From the NCBI GenBank assembly GCA_900553775.1, contig USEZ01000036.1:1-14181 (forward strand): a stretch of DNA of 14,181 nucleotides, given 5' to 3'. The DNA comes from an uncultured Slackia sp. GTDB taxonomy: Bacteria > Actinomycetota > Coriobacteriia > Coriobacteriales > Eggerthellaceae. A program made the translations under genes and the position numbers. Positions within the stretch are counted from its first letter, which is position 1. Each line of letters begins with the position of its first letter. This document shows, one piece after another, positions 1-7,771 of the stretch. A model generated the notes under the pieces. The model was not told where the DNA came from, made no database searches, and saw only the letters and a program-made list of their open reading frames with translations.

Positions 1-1785
1 GAAGCAGGCCTCGAGCCCCTTGCGAACCTCATCATGGCGCAGGCCGAAAGCCCGAAGGGCGCGCTCGGCGAAGCCGCACGGTTCGCCAATGCCGAAGGCG
101 GCTACCCCGATGCCGAATCGGCCCTGCAAGGCGCCCGCGACATCGTGGCCGAAGCGATCGCCGACGATGCCGAACATACCGCCGCCCTGCGCGCTTTCAC
201 GCATAAAACCGCGCAATTCGAAGCCGTAGCGGCCGATGCCGCCGAAAAAACGGCCTACGAGACCTATTACGATTTCTCCGAGCCGGCGCGTCGCATTCCC
301 AACCACCGCGTGCTGGCCATCGACCGCGGCGAGAAGGAAGGCAAGCTGCGCGTGCGCGTGCGCACCGACGCCGATGCCGCGATCGATACGCTCGGCAGAC
401 GCGTCGTACGCCGTCGCGGCCCCTTCGCCGACGACCTGGATGCCGCAATCGCCGACGGATACAAACGCCTGATGGCCCCCGCGCTCGAACGCGAACTGCG
501 CAGCGAGCTGACTGGACGGGCCCAGACCGACGCCATCGCCGTTTTCGCGAAAAACACCGAAAGCCTCCTTTCGCAACGGCCCGTGAAAGGAGCGCGCATC
601 ATCGCCCTCGACCCCGGCTATCGCACGGGCTGCAAGATGGCGGTGCTCGACGAATTCGGCAGGCTGCTCGACCACGGCACGGTCCGCCGCGACGTCGAAG
701 GCACGAAACGCACGCTCGAGCGCATGGTGAAACGCCACGGCATCAACACCATCGTCATCGGCAACGGCACCGCCAGCCGCGAAACCGAAGAGGTCGTAGC
801 GCAATTCATCGCGGAGTCGTCGGCCGATTTGCGCTACGCCATCGTCAACGAGGCGGGCGCTTCGGTGTATTCGGCCTCGAAGCTCGCAAGCGAAGAATAC
901 CCCGAGCTCGACGTCACCACGCGCGGCGCCATGAGCCTGGGCCGCCGCCTGCAAGACCCGCTTGCCGAGCTGGTGAAGATTCCCGTGCAATCGATCGGCG
1001 TAGGGCAGTATCAGCACGACCTCGACCAAGCCGAATTGGGCCGTGCGCTGGCGGACGTGGTGGAACGCACGGTCAACCGCGTGGGCGTGAACCTCAATAC
1101 CGCAAGCGCCAGCCTTCTGGGATACGTGTCGGGCATCACGCCGACTCTCGCCCGAAACATCGTGGCCTATCGCGAAGAACACGGCGCTTTCACCGATCGC
1201 AGGCAGCTGAAGAAGGTGCCGCGGCTCGGCCCGAAGGCGTACCTGAACTGCGCGGGCTTCCTGCGTATCGCCGACGGAGACAACCCGCTCGACGCGACGG
1301 GCGTCCATCCCGAAAGCTACGCGATCGCCGAAGCGCTGCTCAAACGGGCGGGCGTGAAGCCAGACGATTTGAGCCGCGGAGGCATCCCCGACATCAAGAC
1401 GCGCATCGGGAGCACCGCCGCGCTTGCCGCCGAGCTCGGCTGCGGCGAGCCTACCTTGCGCGACATCGTGGCCGAACTCGAAAAACCCGGTCGCGACCCC
1501 CGCGAAGACGCACCCGAAGCGGTGTTCAGCACCTCGGTGCGCGACCTGGACGACCTCGCATGCGGCATGGAGCTTTCAGGCACCGTGCGCAACGTGGTCG
1601 ATTTCGGCGCGTTCGTGGACATCGGCGTGAAGCAGGACGGCCTGGTGCATATCTCCAAGCTGGCCGACCGATTCGTCAAGCACCCGAGCGACATCGTCGC
1701 CGTAGGCGACACCGTAACCGTATGGGTCGAAAAGATCGATAAAGAACGCGGCAAGATATCGCTTTCCATGGTGAAGCCCCGTTAG
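1..1785 (+). CDS. tex: Tex family RNA-binding transcription accessory protein, 5' end missing
   Basis: Tex is a cytoplasmic nucleic-acid-binding protein linked to transcription and RNA quality control. The frame is open from base 1 and its first codons (EAGLEPLANLI) already match the interior of the Tex N-terminal domain, so the true start lies upstream; the ATG at 34 is internal. Of the 594 visible residues, the YqgF/RNase H-like domain begins near residue 200 (ALDPGYRTGCK, then VIGNGTASRETE). The hallmark stretch containing NEAGASVYSAS, RGAMSLGRRLQDP and VGQYQHD follows. Helix-hairpin-helix motifs lie around 365-420 (LLGYVSGITPTLARNIV, VPRLGPKAY). A C-terminal S1 RNA-binding domain spans about 522-590 (VVDFGAFVDIGVKQDGLVHIS). 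Full-length Tex proteins are usually 720-790 residues, so roughly 130-190 residues are outside the window. The downstream transporter begins 49 nt after the stop with no terminator between them, suggesting cotranscription. Confidence 0.95.
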   Translation, partial: EAGLEPLANLIMAQAESPKGALGEAARFANAEGGYPDAESALQGARDIVAEAIADDAEHTAALRAFTHKTAQFEAVAADAAEKTAYETYYDFSEPARRIPNHRVLAIDRGEKEGKLRVRVRTDADAAIDTLGRRVVRRRGPFADDLDAAIADGYKRLMAPALERELRSELTGRAQTDAIAVFAKNTESLLSQRPVKGARIIALDPGYRTGCKMAVLDEFGRLLDHGTVRRDVEGTKRTLERMVKRHGINTIVIGNGTASRETEEVVAQFIAESSADLRYAIVNEAGASVYSASKLASEEYPELDVTTRGAMSLGRRLQDPLAELVKIPVQSIGVGQYQHDLDQAELGRALADVVERTVNRVGVNLNTASASLLGYVSGITPTLARNIVAYREEHGAFTDRRQLKKVPRLGPKAYLNCAGFLRIADGDNPLDATGVHPESYAIAEALLKRAGVKPDDLSRGGIPDIKTRIGSTAALAAELGCGEPTLRDIVAELEKPGRDPREDAPEAVFSTSVRDLDDLACGMELSGTVRNVVDFGAFVDIGVKQDGLVHISKLADRFVKHPSDIVAVGDTVTVWVEKIDKERGKISLSMVKPR

Positions 1786-1820
1786 GATGCCTGGAAACGC
1801 AACGCACGAAGAACCATCGC

Positions 1821-1827
1821 AAAGGAG
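1821..1827 (+). promoter_or_regulatory. Ribosome binding site fixing the transporter start
   Basis: AAAGGAG sits 7 nt before the ATG at 1835. It decides between that ATG and an in-frame ATG at 1787 (16 codons upstream), which has no comparable site and begins 1 nt after the tex stop codon. Confidence 0.8.
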
Positions 1828-1834
1828 AAACGCC

Positions 1835-3010
1835 ATGTTCGAACGGCTCGTCGGGCATTTCGTGAAAAACGCCGACGATACGGAAAACCCCTCGGTGCGC
1901 ACCGCCTACGGCACGTTCGCGAGCATCGTCTGCATCCTGTGCAACATCGTCCTCTGCTCGGCGAAAGGCCTCATCGGCGCCGCCGCGGGGTCGGTCGCCA
2001 TCGTGGCCGACGCGCTCAACAACCTTTCCGACGCATCGAGCAACATCATCAGCCTGCTCGGCTTCAAGCTGGCAAGCAGGCCGCCCGACGCCAAGCACCC
2101 GTACGGCCACGGCCGCTTCGAATACCTGTCGGGACTGGCCGTCGCCGTGCTCATCTTGGTCATCGGCGTCGAGCTGGTGCGCTCGTCGATCGATAAGATC
2201 ATCCACCCCGAGCCCGTCGAGTTCGGCATCGCGCTCGTTATCGTGCTCGTGCTGTCCATCGTCGTGAAACTGTGGATGGCCGCATTCAACAAAAGCCTGG
2301 GAACGCGCATCGATTCCACCACGCTTCTGGCCACCGCCGCCGATTCGCGCAACGACGTGATCGCCACCTCCGCCGTGCTCGCCTGCACCCTGATCGGGCA
2401 GTTCGGCGGCGTGAATCTGGACGGATGGGCGGGCCTGGCCGTGGGCGCATTCATCGTTTACAGCGGCATCGACCTGGTGCGCGAGACGATCGATCCCCTT
2501 CTGGGCAAAGCGCCCGACCCCGAATTCGTCAAGCATATCTACGACAAGATCACGAGCTATCCCGGCGTTTTGGATACCCACGATCTGATCGTGCACGATT
2601 ACGGCCCGGGACGCCGATTCGCAAGCGCCCATGTGGAAATGGCCGCCGAGATGGACCCGCTCAAAAGCCACGATGTGATCGACAACATCGAAGAGGCCTT
2701 CCGAACGCAGGAAAACCTGCTGCTGGTACTGCACTACGACCCCATCGTGACATCCGATGACGCCGTAGGCGACCTGCGCCGATGGATTTCCGAGAACATC
2801 CGTCGCATCGACGCGCGCCTGACCATCCACGACCTGCGCATCGTCCCCGGCCCCACGCACACCAACGTGATATTCGACGTGCTGCGTCCCGCAGACCTCG
2901 CGCTTTCCGACGAGGAGCTGTGCGAGCGCATATCGGCGATCGTCGAAGAGCGCCGAGCCGACGCGATCTGCAAGATCACCGTGGACGACAGCTACGCCTC
3001 GCCGAAATAG
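1835..3010 (+). CDS. Cation diffusion facilitator (CDF) metal transporter, Mn-type signature
   Basis: A 391-residue inner-membrane CDF antiporter that would export a divalent metal. The start is chosen by the AAAGGAG at 1821-1827. The membrane part carries the family landmarks: SVAIVADALNNLSDASSN in TM2, HPYGHGRFEYLSG after it, and AADSRNDV in TM5. The metal-site positions read N62-x3-D66 in TM2 and D170-x3-D174 in TM5. From family knowledge this Asn-Asp/Asp-Asp pattern is that of manganese CDFs such as pneumococcal MntE, whereas zinc members carry His, so Mn (or Fe) is more likely than Zn; this is inferred. The cytoplasmic C-terminal domain appears twice: one copy starts at H249-D250-L251 and a second at H332-D333-L334, giving a longer tail than the usual ~300-residue members. 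It follows tex closely and probably shares its transcript. Confidence 0.93.
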   Translation: MFERLVGHFVKNADDTENPSVRTAYGTFASIVCILCNIVLCSAKGLIGAAAGSVAIVADALNNLSDASSNIISLLGFKLASRPPDAKHPYGHGRFEYLSGLAVAVLILVIGVELVRSSIDKIIHPEPVEFGIALVIVLVLSIVVKLWMAAFNKSLGTRIDSTTLLATAADSRNDVIATSAVLACTLIGQFGGVNLDGWAGLAVGAFIVYSGIDLVRETIDPLLGKAPDPEFVKHIYDKITSYPGVLDTHDLIVHDYGPGRRFASAHVEMAAEMDPLKSHDVIDNIEEAFRTQENLLLVLHYDPIVTSDDAVGDLRRWISENIRRIDARLTIHDLRIVPGPTHTNVIFDVLRPADLALSDEELCERISAIVEERRADAICKITVDDSYASPK

Positions 3011-3028
3011 CGCACAACCTCAGGGTCC

Positions 3029-3079
3029 CGGGGCCGTACGCCCCGCACACGATGCCGCCTCGGGGATACGCGCGGCATC
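3029..3079. terminator. Two adjacent hairpins between convergent genes, no T-tract
   Basis: Between the stops of the CDF gene and rmlB lie two perfect stems: CGGGGC/GCCCCG at 3029-3034 and 3040-3045 (5-nt loop), and GATGCCGC/GCGGCATC at 3051-3058 and 3072-3079 (13-nt loop). Neither is followed by a run of T on either strand, so a classic intrinsic terminator is not supported. Their position in the 92-nt convergent gap suggests a role in ending or protecting the transcripts. Confidence 0.35.
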
Positions 3080-3102
3080 GCATCCTCGACGATGCTGCGC
3101 GA

Positions 3103-4116
3103 TCAGCCCCGGGCGCGGGCGAGATACCACGCGACCGTCGAACGCAGACCCTCGCGAAATGCGGTCGTCGGACGCCATCCCAGCTCGGCGGCCGCTTTTT
3201 TGCAATCCATCGCATAGCGCCGGTCGTGGCCCAAACGGTCGGCGACATGCTCGAACCCGAGCGAAAGACGGCCCGCCGACGCGGTGCGCAGCTCGTCTTG
3301 CAGCACAAGGAGCAGCGAGCCGTTCGAAACGGGGCATGCGCCTCCCAGGTTATAGGCCTCGCCTGGCCGCCCCTTGCGCGCGGCCGCTAAGATGCCGCGG
3401 CAGCAATCGTCCACATACAGCCAATCGCGCACGTTGCGCCCGCTGCCGTAAAGCGGCAGCGGCTTTCCCGCAAGCGCGCAGGAGATGGCTTTCGGGATCA
3501 GCTTCTCGGCATGCTGGCGCGGGCCGTAATTGTTCGAACAGCGCACGATAATCGCAGGAAGCCCGTAAGTTTCCCCGTAAGCGCGCACGAACATCTCGGC
3601 CGCGGCCTTCGATGCGGCATACGGAGAGCGCGGGCGAAGCGGAGCGTCCTCGCGAAAAGCGTCGGAGGACCCCGTCGCATCGGCGGGCTCGAAGGGAAGA
3701 TCCCCATACACCTCGTCGGTCGACACGTGGACGAACAGGCGCCCCTCGCCGCCCTCGTCGCATGCCCATGCGCCGCGCGCGGCCTCGAGAAGCGTCGCCG
3801 TGCCTCCCACGTTCACATCTTGGAACAGCGTCGGATCGGCGATCGAGCGGTCGACGTGCGACTCGGCCGCGAAATGAACCACGACATCGGGGCGATAGCG
3901 GGCGAATGCGGCGCGCATCGCATCGGCATCGCGCACATCGGCACGCACGAACGCATAACGGCCGTCGTCTTCGACGTCCGTCGGGTTGCACGGGGCGGCC
4001 GCATACGTCAATGCATCGACGTTCGCCACGAATGCGTCGGAGCGCTCCCTCAAAAGCATCCGAACGAAATGCGACCCGATGAACCCCGCACCGCCCGTTA
4101 CCAAGAATGTCCGCAC
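3103..4116 (-). CDS. rmlB: dTDP-glucose 4,6-dehydratase
   Basis: A cytoplasmic short-chain dehydrogenase/reductase-type enzyme that converts dTDP-glucose to dTDP-4-keto-6-deoxyglucose using bound NAD+. This is the second step of dTDP-rhamnose synthesis and a branch point for other deoxysugars. The 337-residue product matches the family length. It has the nucleotide-binding G8-x2-G11-x2-G14 (VTGGAGFIG), ESHVDRSI at 85-92, the STDEVYG motif with T133-D134-E135, and the catalytic pair Y166-x3-K170 (SPYAASKAA). SNNYGPRQHAEKLIP, NVRDWLYVDDCC and LGHDRRYAMD follow. The start is a GTG at 4116 preceded by AGGTGG about 4 nt upstream. An ATG at 4275 would add 53 residues with no homology to the family and run into the divergent protease gene. 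No rmlA, rmlC or rmlD is in the window, so the final sugar cannot be read from here. Confidence 0.95.
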   Translation of the reverse strand: MRTFLVTGGAGFIGSHFVRMLLRERSDAFVANVDALTYAAAPCNPTDVEDDGRYAFVRADVRDADAMRAAFARYRPDVVVHFAAESHVDRSIADPTLFQDVNVGGTATLLEAARGAWACDEGGEGRLFVHVSTDEVYGDLPFEPADATGSSDAFREDAPLRPRSPYAASKAAAEMFVRAYGETYGLPAIIVRCSNNYGPRQHAEKLIPKAISCALAGKPLPLYGSGRNVRDWLYVDDCCRGILAAARKGRPGEAYNLGGACPVSNGSLLLVLQDELRTASAGRLSLGFEHVADRLGHDRRYAMDCKKAAAELGWRPTTAFREGLRSTVAWYLARARG

Positions 4117-4249
4117 GAAACCACCTGTCGTCTTCCCCGCTCGCCGAAACGCTCCGAGCGCCGACGCATTCCGCAAGCAAAGACGGCGGGCGGCGGCGCG
4201 GCTTTCACGGAGGTATACAATACAGCAATCCCACCGAATGGAGGACCCC
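4117..4249. promoter_or_regulatory. Divergent promoter region between rmlB and the SLH protease
   Basis: This 133-nt gap between divergent genes must hold the promoters of both. The only AT-rich island is around 4212-4230, with TATACAAT at 4214-4221 as a candidate -10 for the rightward protease. The same island reads ATTGTATA on the other strand and could serve rmlB. No good -35 is visible for either direction, so the boxes are tentative; the regional assignment is firmer. Confidence 0.4.
4240..4244 (+). promoter_or_regulatory. Ribosome binding site fixing the protease start
   Basis: GGAGG lies 5 nt before the ATG at 4250. It overlaps an in-frame ATG at 4238, which has no site of its own, so 4250 is preferred. 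That choice also gives a normal signal peptide. Confidence 0.75.
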
Positions 4250-6319
4250 ATGCCGACAACCCCCTTCCCCCGCACCGCCCGCTGCTCGGGAGCCCATGCC
4301 GCAACGGCCGTGCTGCTTTCGTGCGCCTGCGCGTTTTCGGGATTCGGCCTTCCGACGCAAGTCGCCTACGCCGACGACGGACAGCCCGCTCGAAACCAGG
4401 CGGCCTCCGATATCGCATCGATATCGACGCCCGACGACGCACGAACCGACGGACTGCTCGTTTTCGCCCGTCCCGATGGCGCCATCGAAACGCTCGGAAG
4501 AAACGACGGCGCGGCCGATGCCCTTTCGCGCGAGCTTGACGCCGCCGGATTGAGCGAGAAATCCCGCTTCGAAGCGTCGGACGGAACCATAGGCGCGACC
4601 GTGCAGCCCGCCGAAGGACAAAGCCTCGACGAGGCGATCCGCGCGGCTGCGGCGGTCGAGGGCGTCGCCGCCGTGCAGCCCAACTACGTCTACGACCTCA
4701 TTGACGCATCGCCCGAACCTGCAGATTCGAACGCCTTTGCCGCGAACGGCGAAGAAGCCGTTTCCCCGCTCGCACGCATCGTCGTCGACGACCCCTTCGC
4801 GCACATTTCCGACCCCTTCGAGCGCAACAACCAATACTGGCTCTACACCGCGCGCTTCAACGAAGCCTGGAACAAGACGGCGACCGAAGGAAACGTGGTC
4901 ATCGCGGTGCTCGACACGGGCGTCATGGCCGACCACCGCGACCTCGGCGGCAACGTGCTTACCCGCTATGCCTGGGATTCCTACGAAAACGCCCCCTTGT
5001 ACGAATCGGGACGAAAGCCCTTCAACGGAACCCATGGCACCCTGGTTGCCGGGGCGGCCGCCGCGGTGGCGAACAACGGTTTCGGCATGGCGGGCGCATC
5101 GCTGAACGCCTCGGTGCTTCCCGTCAAAGTCTGCGACGATTCCGCCAAGCCGAAAATCACCTCGGCATCGTTGATAGCGGCTTACGAGTATCTGTTCGAT
5201 TTGATCGACACGCACGGCGTCGGTGTACGCGTCGTGAACATGAGCCTGGGATCGTACAGCGAGTCGATGCGCGATTCGGGGCTGGAAGAATGCATCGAGC
5301 GCGCGAGAAACGACTACGGCATCGTCACCGTATGCGCGGGCGGCAACGGCAATCAGGTCGACGCGCCCAACACAGGCCGCCTCTACCCCGCCGATTTCGA
5401 AGCATGCGTCTCGGTCACCGCGCTCGAAGCGGACGGTACCAACGTGGTCTGGTCGGACTATAACGAATACAAAGACATCGGAGCGCCCGGCAAGGCCGTC
5501 ACGACGCCGTTGGCAAGCGCTTCAGGCGACACCGAAGCATTCACCTCGGCATCGGGAAGCTCCCTTGCCGCGCCGATCGTCTCGTCGGCATTCGCCCTCA
5601 TGTTTGCGGCGGAGCCGGACGCGCGCGTCGACGAGACGATCGAGGCGCTTTATGCGTCGGCCCGCCCGATCGTCGACCCCGAACACGACCGAACCCAGAC
5701 CAGCGGAAGCCATGGCGCGCTCGACGCCGCCGGAGCGCTCGACCACCTTGAAGCGCACCACAGCCCCTTCGCCGACGTAACGGCGAGCGATTGGTTCTTC
5801 GAGGCGACGAACTACGCGAGCGAACACGGCATCATGAACGGTCACGACGGCGTATTCGAGCCCGAAGAAAGCCTCACGCGCGCCCAGGCCGCGCAGGTGC
5901 TCTACAACTACCTCGGCAACGGCGCGATTGCGCAACCTGTGCAGCTTTCCGACGTCGACCAGGGACAATGGTACGCAAAAGCCGTGAATTGGGCCGTCGA
6001 GGCCGATGTCATGGAAGGGCTTTCGGGCACGGGAACGTTCGGCGTCGATGAGGCCCTTTCGCGCGAACAGCTCGCCCTTGTGATGGCGCGCATCGCGCAT
6101 GCCGACACCGCCTCCGCGAACCGAGACGCCTTCGACGCCCTGCCCGACCGCGGCGAGACGAGCCCCTGGGCCGTCGATGCCGTGATCTGGGCGACCGACG
6201 CAGGCGTCATCAACGGCAAAGTCACGCCTTCCGCGACGCTTCTTGCGCCGAAGGAAAGCATCACGCGCGCCCAAATGGCCCAGGTGATGATGAACTCGCT
6301 CGAAAACGGGCTCATCTGA
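4250..6319 (+). CDS. Secreted subtilisin-like (S8) serine protease with three SLH cell-wall anchor domains
   Basis: A 689-residue exported protease. A signal peptide (basic start, hydrophobic ATAVLLSCACAFSGFGL, likely cut after AYA near residue 43) precedes a probable propeptide at about 65-148 ending near QPNYVYDL. The peptidase S8 domain has its catalytic triad in order: D222 (VIAVLDTGV), H262 (NGTHGTLVAGA) and S438 (SGSSLAAP, where GTSMAAP is usual). N366 (AGGNGN) fills the oxyanion-hole position. Three SLH repeats close the protein: about 507-557 (FADVTASDWFFEA), 566-615 (LSDVDQGQWYAKAV) and 628-689. SLH domains hold proteins on pyruvylated secondary wall polymer, so the enzyme should be displayed on the cell surface. 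The pyruvyltransferase gene lies 1.5 kb downstream. Its substrate is unknown: general proteolysis or maturation of surface proteins are both possible. Confidence 0.93.
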   Translation: MPTTPFPRTARCSGAHAATAVLLSCACAFSGFGLPTQVAYADDGQPARNQAASDIASISTPDDARTDGLLVFARPDGAIETLGRNDGAADALSRELDAAGLSEKSRFEASDGTIGATVQPAEGQSLDEAIRAAAAVEGVAAVQPNYVYDLIDASPEPADSNAFAANGEEAVSPLARIVVDDPFAHISDPFERNNQYWLYTARFNEAWNKTATEGNVVIAVLDTGVMADHRDLGGNVLTRYAWDSYENAPLYESGRKPFNGTHGTLVAGAAAAVANNGFGMAGASLNASVLPVKVCDDSAKPKITSASLIAAYEYLFDLIDTHGVGVRVVNMSLGSYSESMRDSGLEECIERARNDYGIVTVCAGGNGNQVDAPNTGRLYPADFEACVSVTALEADGTNVVWSDYNEYKDIGAPGKAVTTPLASASGDTEAFTSASGSSLAAPIVSSAFALMFAAEPDARVDETIEALYASARPIVDPEHDRTQTSGSHGALDAAGALDHLEAHHSPFADVTASDWFFEATNYASEHGIMNGHDGVFEPEESLTRAQAAQVLYNYLGNGAIAQPVQLSDVDQGQWYAKAVNWAVEADVMEGLSGTGTFGVDEALSREQLALVMARIAHADTASANRDAFDALPDRGETSPWAVDAVIWATDAGVINGKVTPSATLLAPKESITRAQMAQVMMNSLENGLI

Positions 6320-6323
6320 CGCC

Positions 6324-6353
6324 GTGAAACGCAAAGCGCGCCCGGTCTATAAT
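6324..6353 (+). promoter_or_regulatory. Promoter of the GT2/pyruvyltransferase unit
   Basis: GTGAAA (6324-6329, four of six matches to the -35 consensus) and a perfect TATAAT (6348-6353) are separated by 18 nt. The -35 lies only 5 nt past the protease stop, and the predicted transcript would have a leader of about 105 nt before the ATG at 6467. In such GC-rich DNA a perfect TATAAT is rare by chance. No terminator for the protease is visible upstream, so read-through is also possible. Confidence 0.6.
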
Positions 6354-6466
6354 CCCCATGGATCGGCCCGCCGCATGCCGCACACGACCGGCGCGCATGA
6401 CGCTTCGCGGCACACGTCGGCAACCCGCAAGACGCATCAGCCCGCCACCAGCATAAGGACGAATCC

Positions 6467-7768
6467 ATGCAAGCAGAATCCTCCGCAGCGAAAACAAGAC
6501 CCATCGCGTCCAACGAGACGGCAGCCGAGCATGCCCTGTCCCGCGATTCCTTCGGCATCAGCGTGGTCGTGCCCGTCCATAACTCGATGCCCCACCTTGT
6601 CGCCTGCATCGATTCCATCCTGGCCCAAAGCGTTCCGGTAGCGGAAATCATCTGCGTCGACGACGGGTCGACCGACGAATCGGCCGCCTATCTCGACGAA
6701 ATGGCGCGTCTGCATCCCCGGCTGTCGGTAATCCATCAGCCGTGCGCCGGCGTAAGCGCCGCACGCAATCGCGGCATGATGCAGGCGCGCGCCAGCCACG
6801 TCCTGTTCGTCGATGCCGACGACTTCATCGCCTGCGACCTCACAGAAAAGGCGATGGCCGCGGCGACGAGGCACCATGCCCAGATAACCGTGTTCGGATT
6901 CGACGAATACTACGGCGAGTCCGACGTATACGTCCCGCGCGAGGTGTGTCCCGACGAAAGCCTGTATGCCCGGACGTTTTCGCTCGCCGACATGAAGCTT
7001 CCTTCCACGTACCTGATCACGCCCAACGTTTGGCGCATCCTGTTCGACCGCGCGTTTCTGCAGGAATGCGGGCTTTCTTTCCACGAAGACCTGCACACTT
7101 CGGAAGACCTCGCATTCATTTACGAGGCGCTGTTCTTGGTCAAACGCATCGCGCTGATCGAAGAGCGGCTGTATCACTACCGCCGCGACGGAGGAGAAAC
7201 CCTGACGCGCAAGACCCGCGGCTGCGCCGGCATCGATGCGCTCGAGCACGTCAGATCGTTCGCCGCCCGCCACGGCGTGCTCGAACGCAACATGTTCCAT
7301 TTCTGCAATATCGTGCTCGATGTGGCCGAATACGCCACGTCTACGGCCTACGACCTCGAAGAGTTCTCGCTTTTGCACCGCTCCTTCAACGACCGCCTGC
7401 TCGGCATCGTCCAGAAAAACGAAGCGCTTATCCACGAGCGCTATCGTCCCTTCTACGACAACGTCCTGAAAGGCGAAAGGCCTTACCTGTTCTTCCTCTA
7501 CCGCCGCGAGCGAAAACTCCTCGAACAGGAACGCACGCGCAGCGAAGGCCATGCGCTCGAGGCCCGCAAGATCGAGCAATGGGCGCGCACGCGCATCGAC
7601 GACCTGGAGCAAGCGCTTTCCGAAAGCCGCGAGCAAACGCGCCGCGCGCAAGAGGAAATCGCAAACGTACGCGCTTCGAAGAGTTACCGCATCGGCAACT
7701 TCTTCATGCGCGGGCCGGCCGCCGTCAAGCGCGCCCTGCGCTCGAAATCCGAAAAGTCCGAAAGGTAG
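6467..7768 (+). CDS. Family 2 glycosyltransferase with C-terminal coiled coil
   Basis: A 433-residue GT-A fold glycosyltransferase that would transfer a sugar from a nucleotide donor to a growing surface polysaccharide; no transmembrane segment is evident. The catalytic domain starts near residue 30 (ISVVVPVHNSMPHL). It has the donor-binding DDGSTD at 65-70, GVSAARNRGM, and the metal-binding DADD at 116-119. SEDLAFIYEALF and YHYRRDGGETLTRK follow, as is typical of the group. From about 345 to 400 the protein is highly charged and heptad-like, probably a coiled coil, then ends in a tail with SYRIGNFFMR (406-415). AAGGA at 6455-6459 is 7 nt before the ATG. The gene overlies a promoter at 6324-6353 and is followed 3 nt after its stop by the pyruvyltransferase fusion, so the two are probably translationally coupled. 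Donor and acceptor cannot be deduced from the sequence. Confidence 0.9.
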   Translation: MQAESSAAKTRPIASNETAAEHALSRDSFGISVVVPVHNSMPHLVACIDSILAQSVPVAEIICVDDGSTDESAAYLDEMARLHPRLSVIHQPCAGVSAARNRGMMQARASHVLFVDADDFIACDLTEKAMAAATRHHAQITVFGFDEYYGESDVYVPREVCPDESLYARTFSLADMKLPSTYLITPNVWRILFDRAFLQECGLSFHEDLHTSEDLAFIYEALFLVKRIALIEERLYHYRRDGGETLTRKTRGCAGIDALEHVRSFAARHGVLERNMFHFCNIVLDVAEYATSTAYDLEEFSLLHRSFNDRLLGIVQKNEALIHERYRPFYDNVLKGERPYLFFLYRRERKLLEQERTRSEGHALEARKIEQWARTRIDDLEQALSESREQTRRAQEEIANVRASKSYRIGNFFMRGPAAVKRALRSKSEKSER

Positions 7769-7771
7769 ACC

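Noticed and set aside
1676..2860. A 394-codon minus-strand frame opposite the CDF transporter
   Set aside because: An antisense shadow in register with the transporter; its product is His/Asp-rich low-complexity with no family resemblance.
3986..4249. Longer upstream start for the SLH protease
   Set aside because: The extra 88 codons overlap the start of rmlB on the other strand, lack a ribosome binding site, and would bury the signal peptide.
4117..4275. Longer upstream ATG start for rmlB
   Set aside because: It adds 53 residues before the dinucleotide-binding motif and overlaps the protease coding region; the GTG at 4116 has a ribosome binding site and the family's normal N-terminus.
3511..4539. 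A 342-codon plus-strand frame opposite rmlB
   Set aside because: It spans the divergent promoter region and two real genes in other frames, and is arginine-rich with no motif, typical of GC-rich noise.
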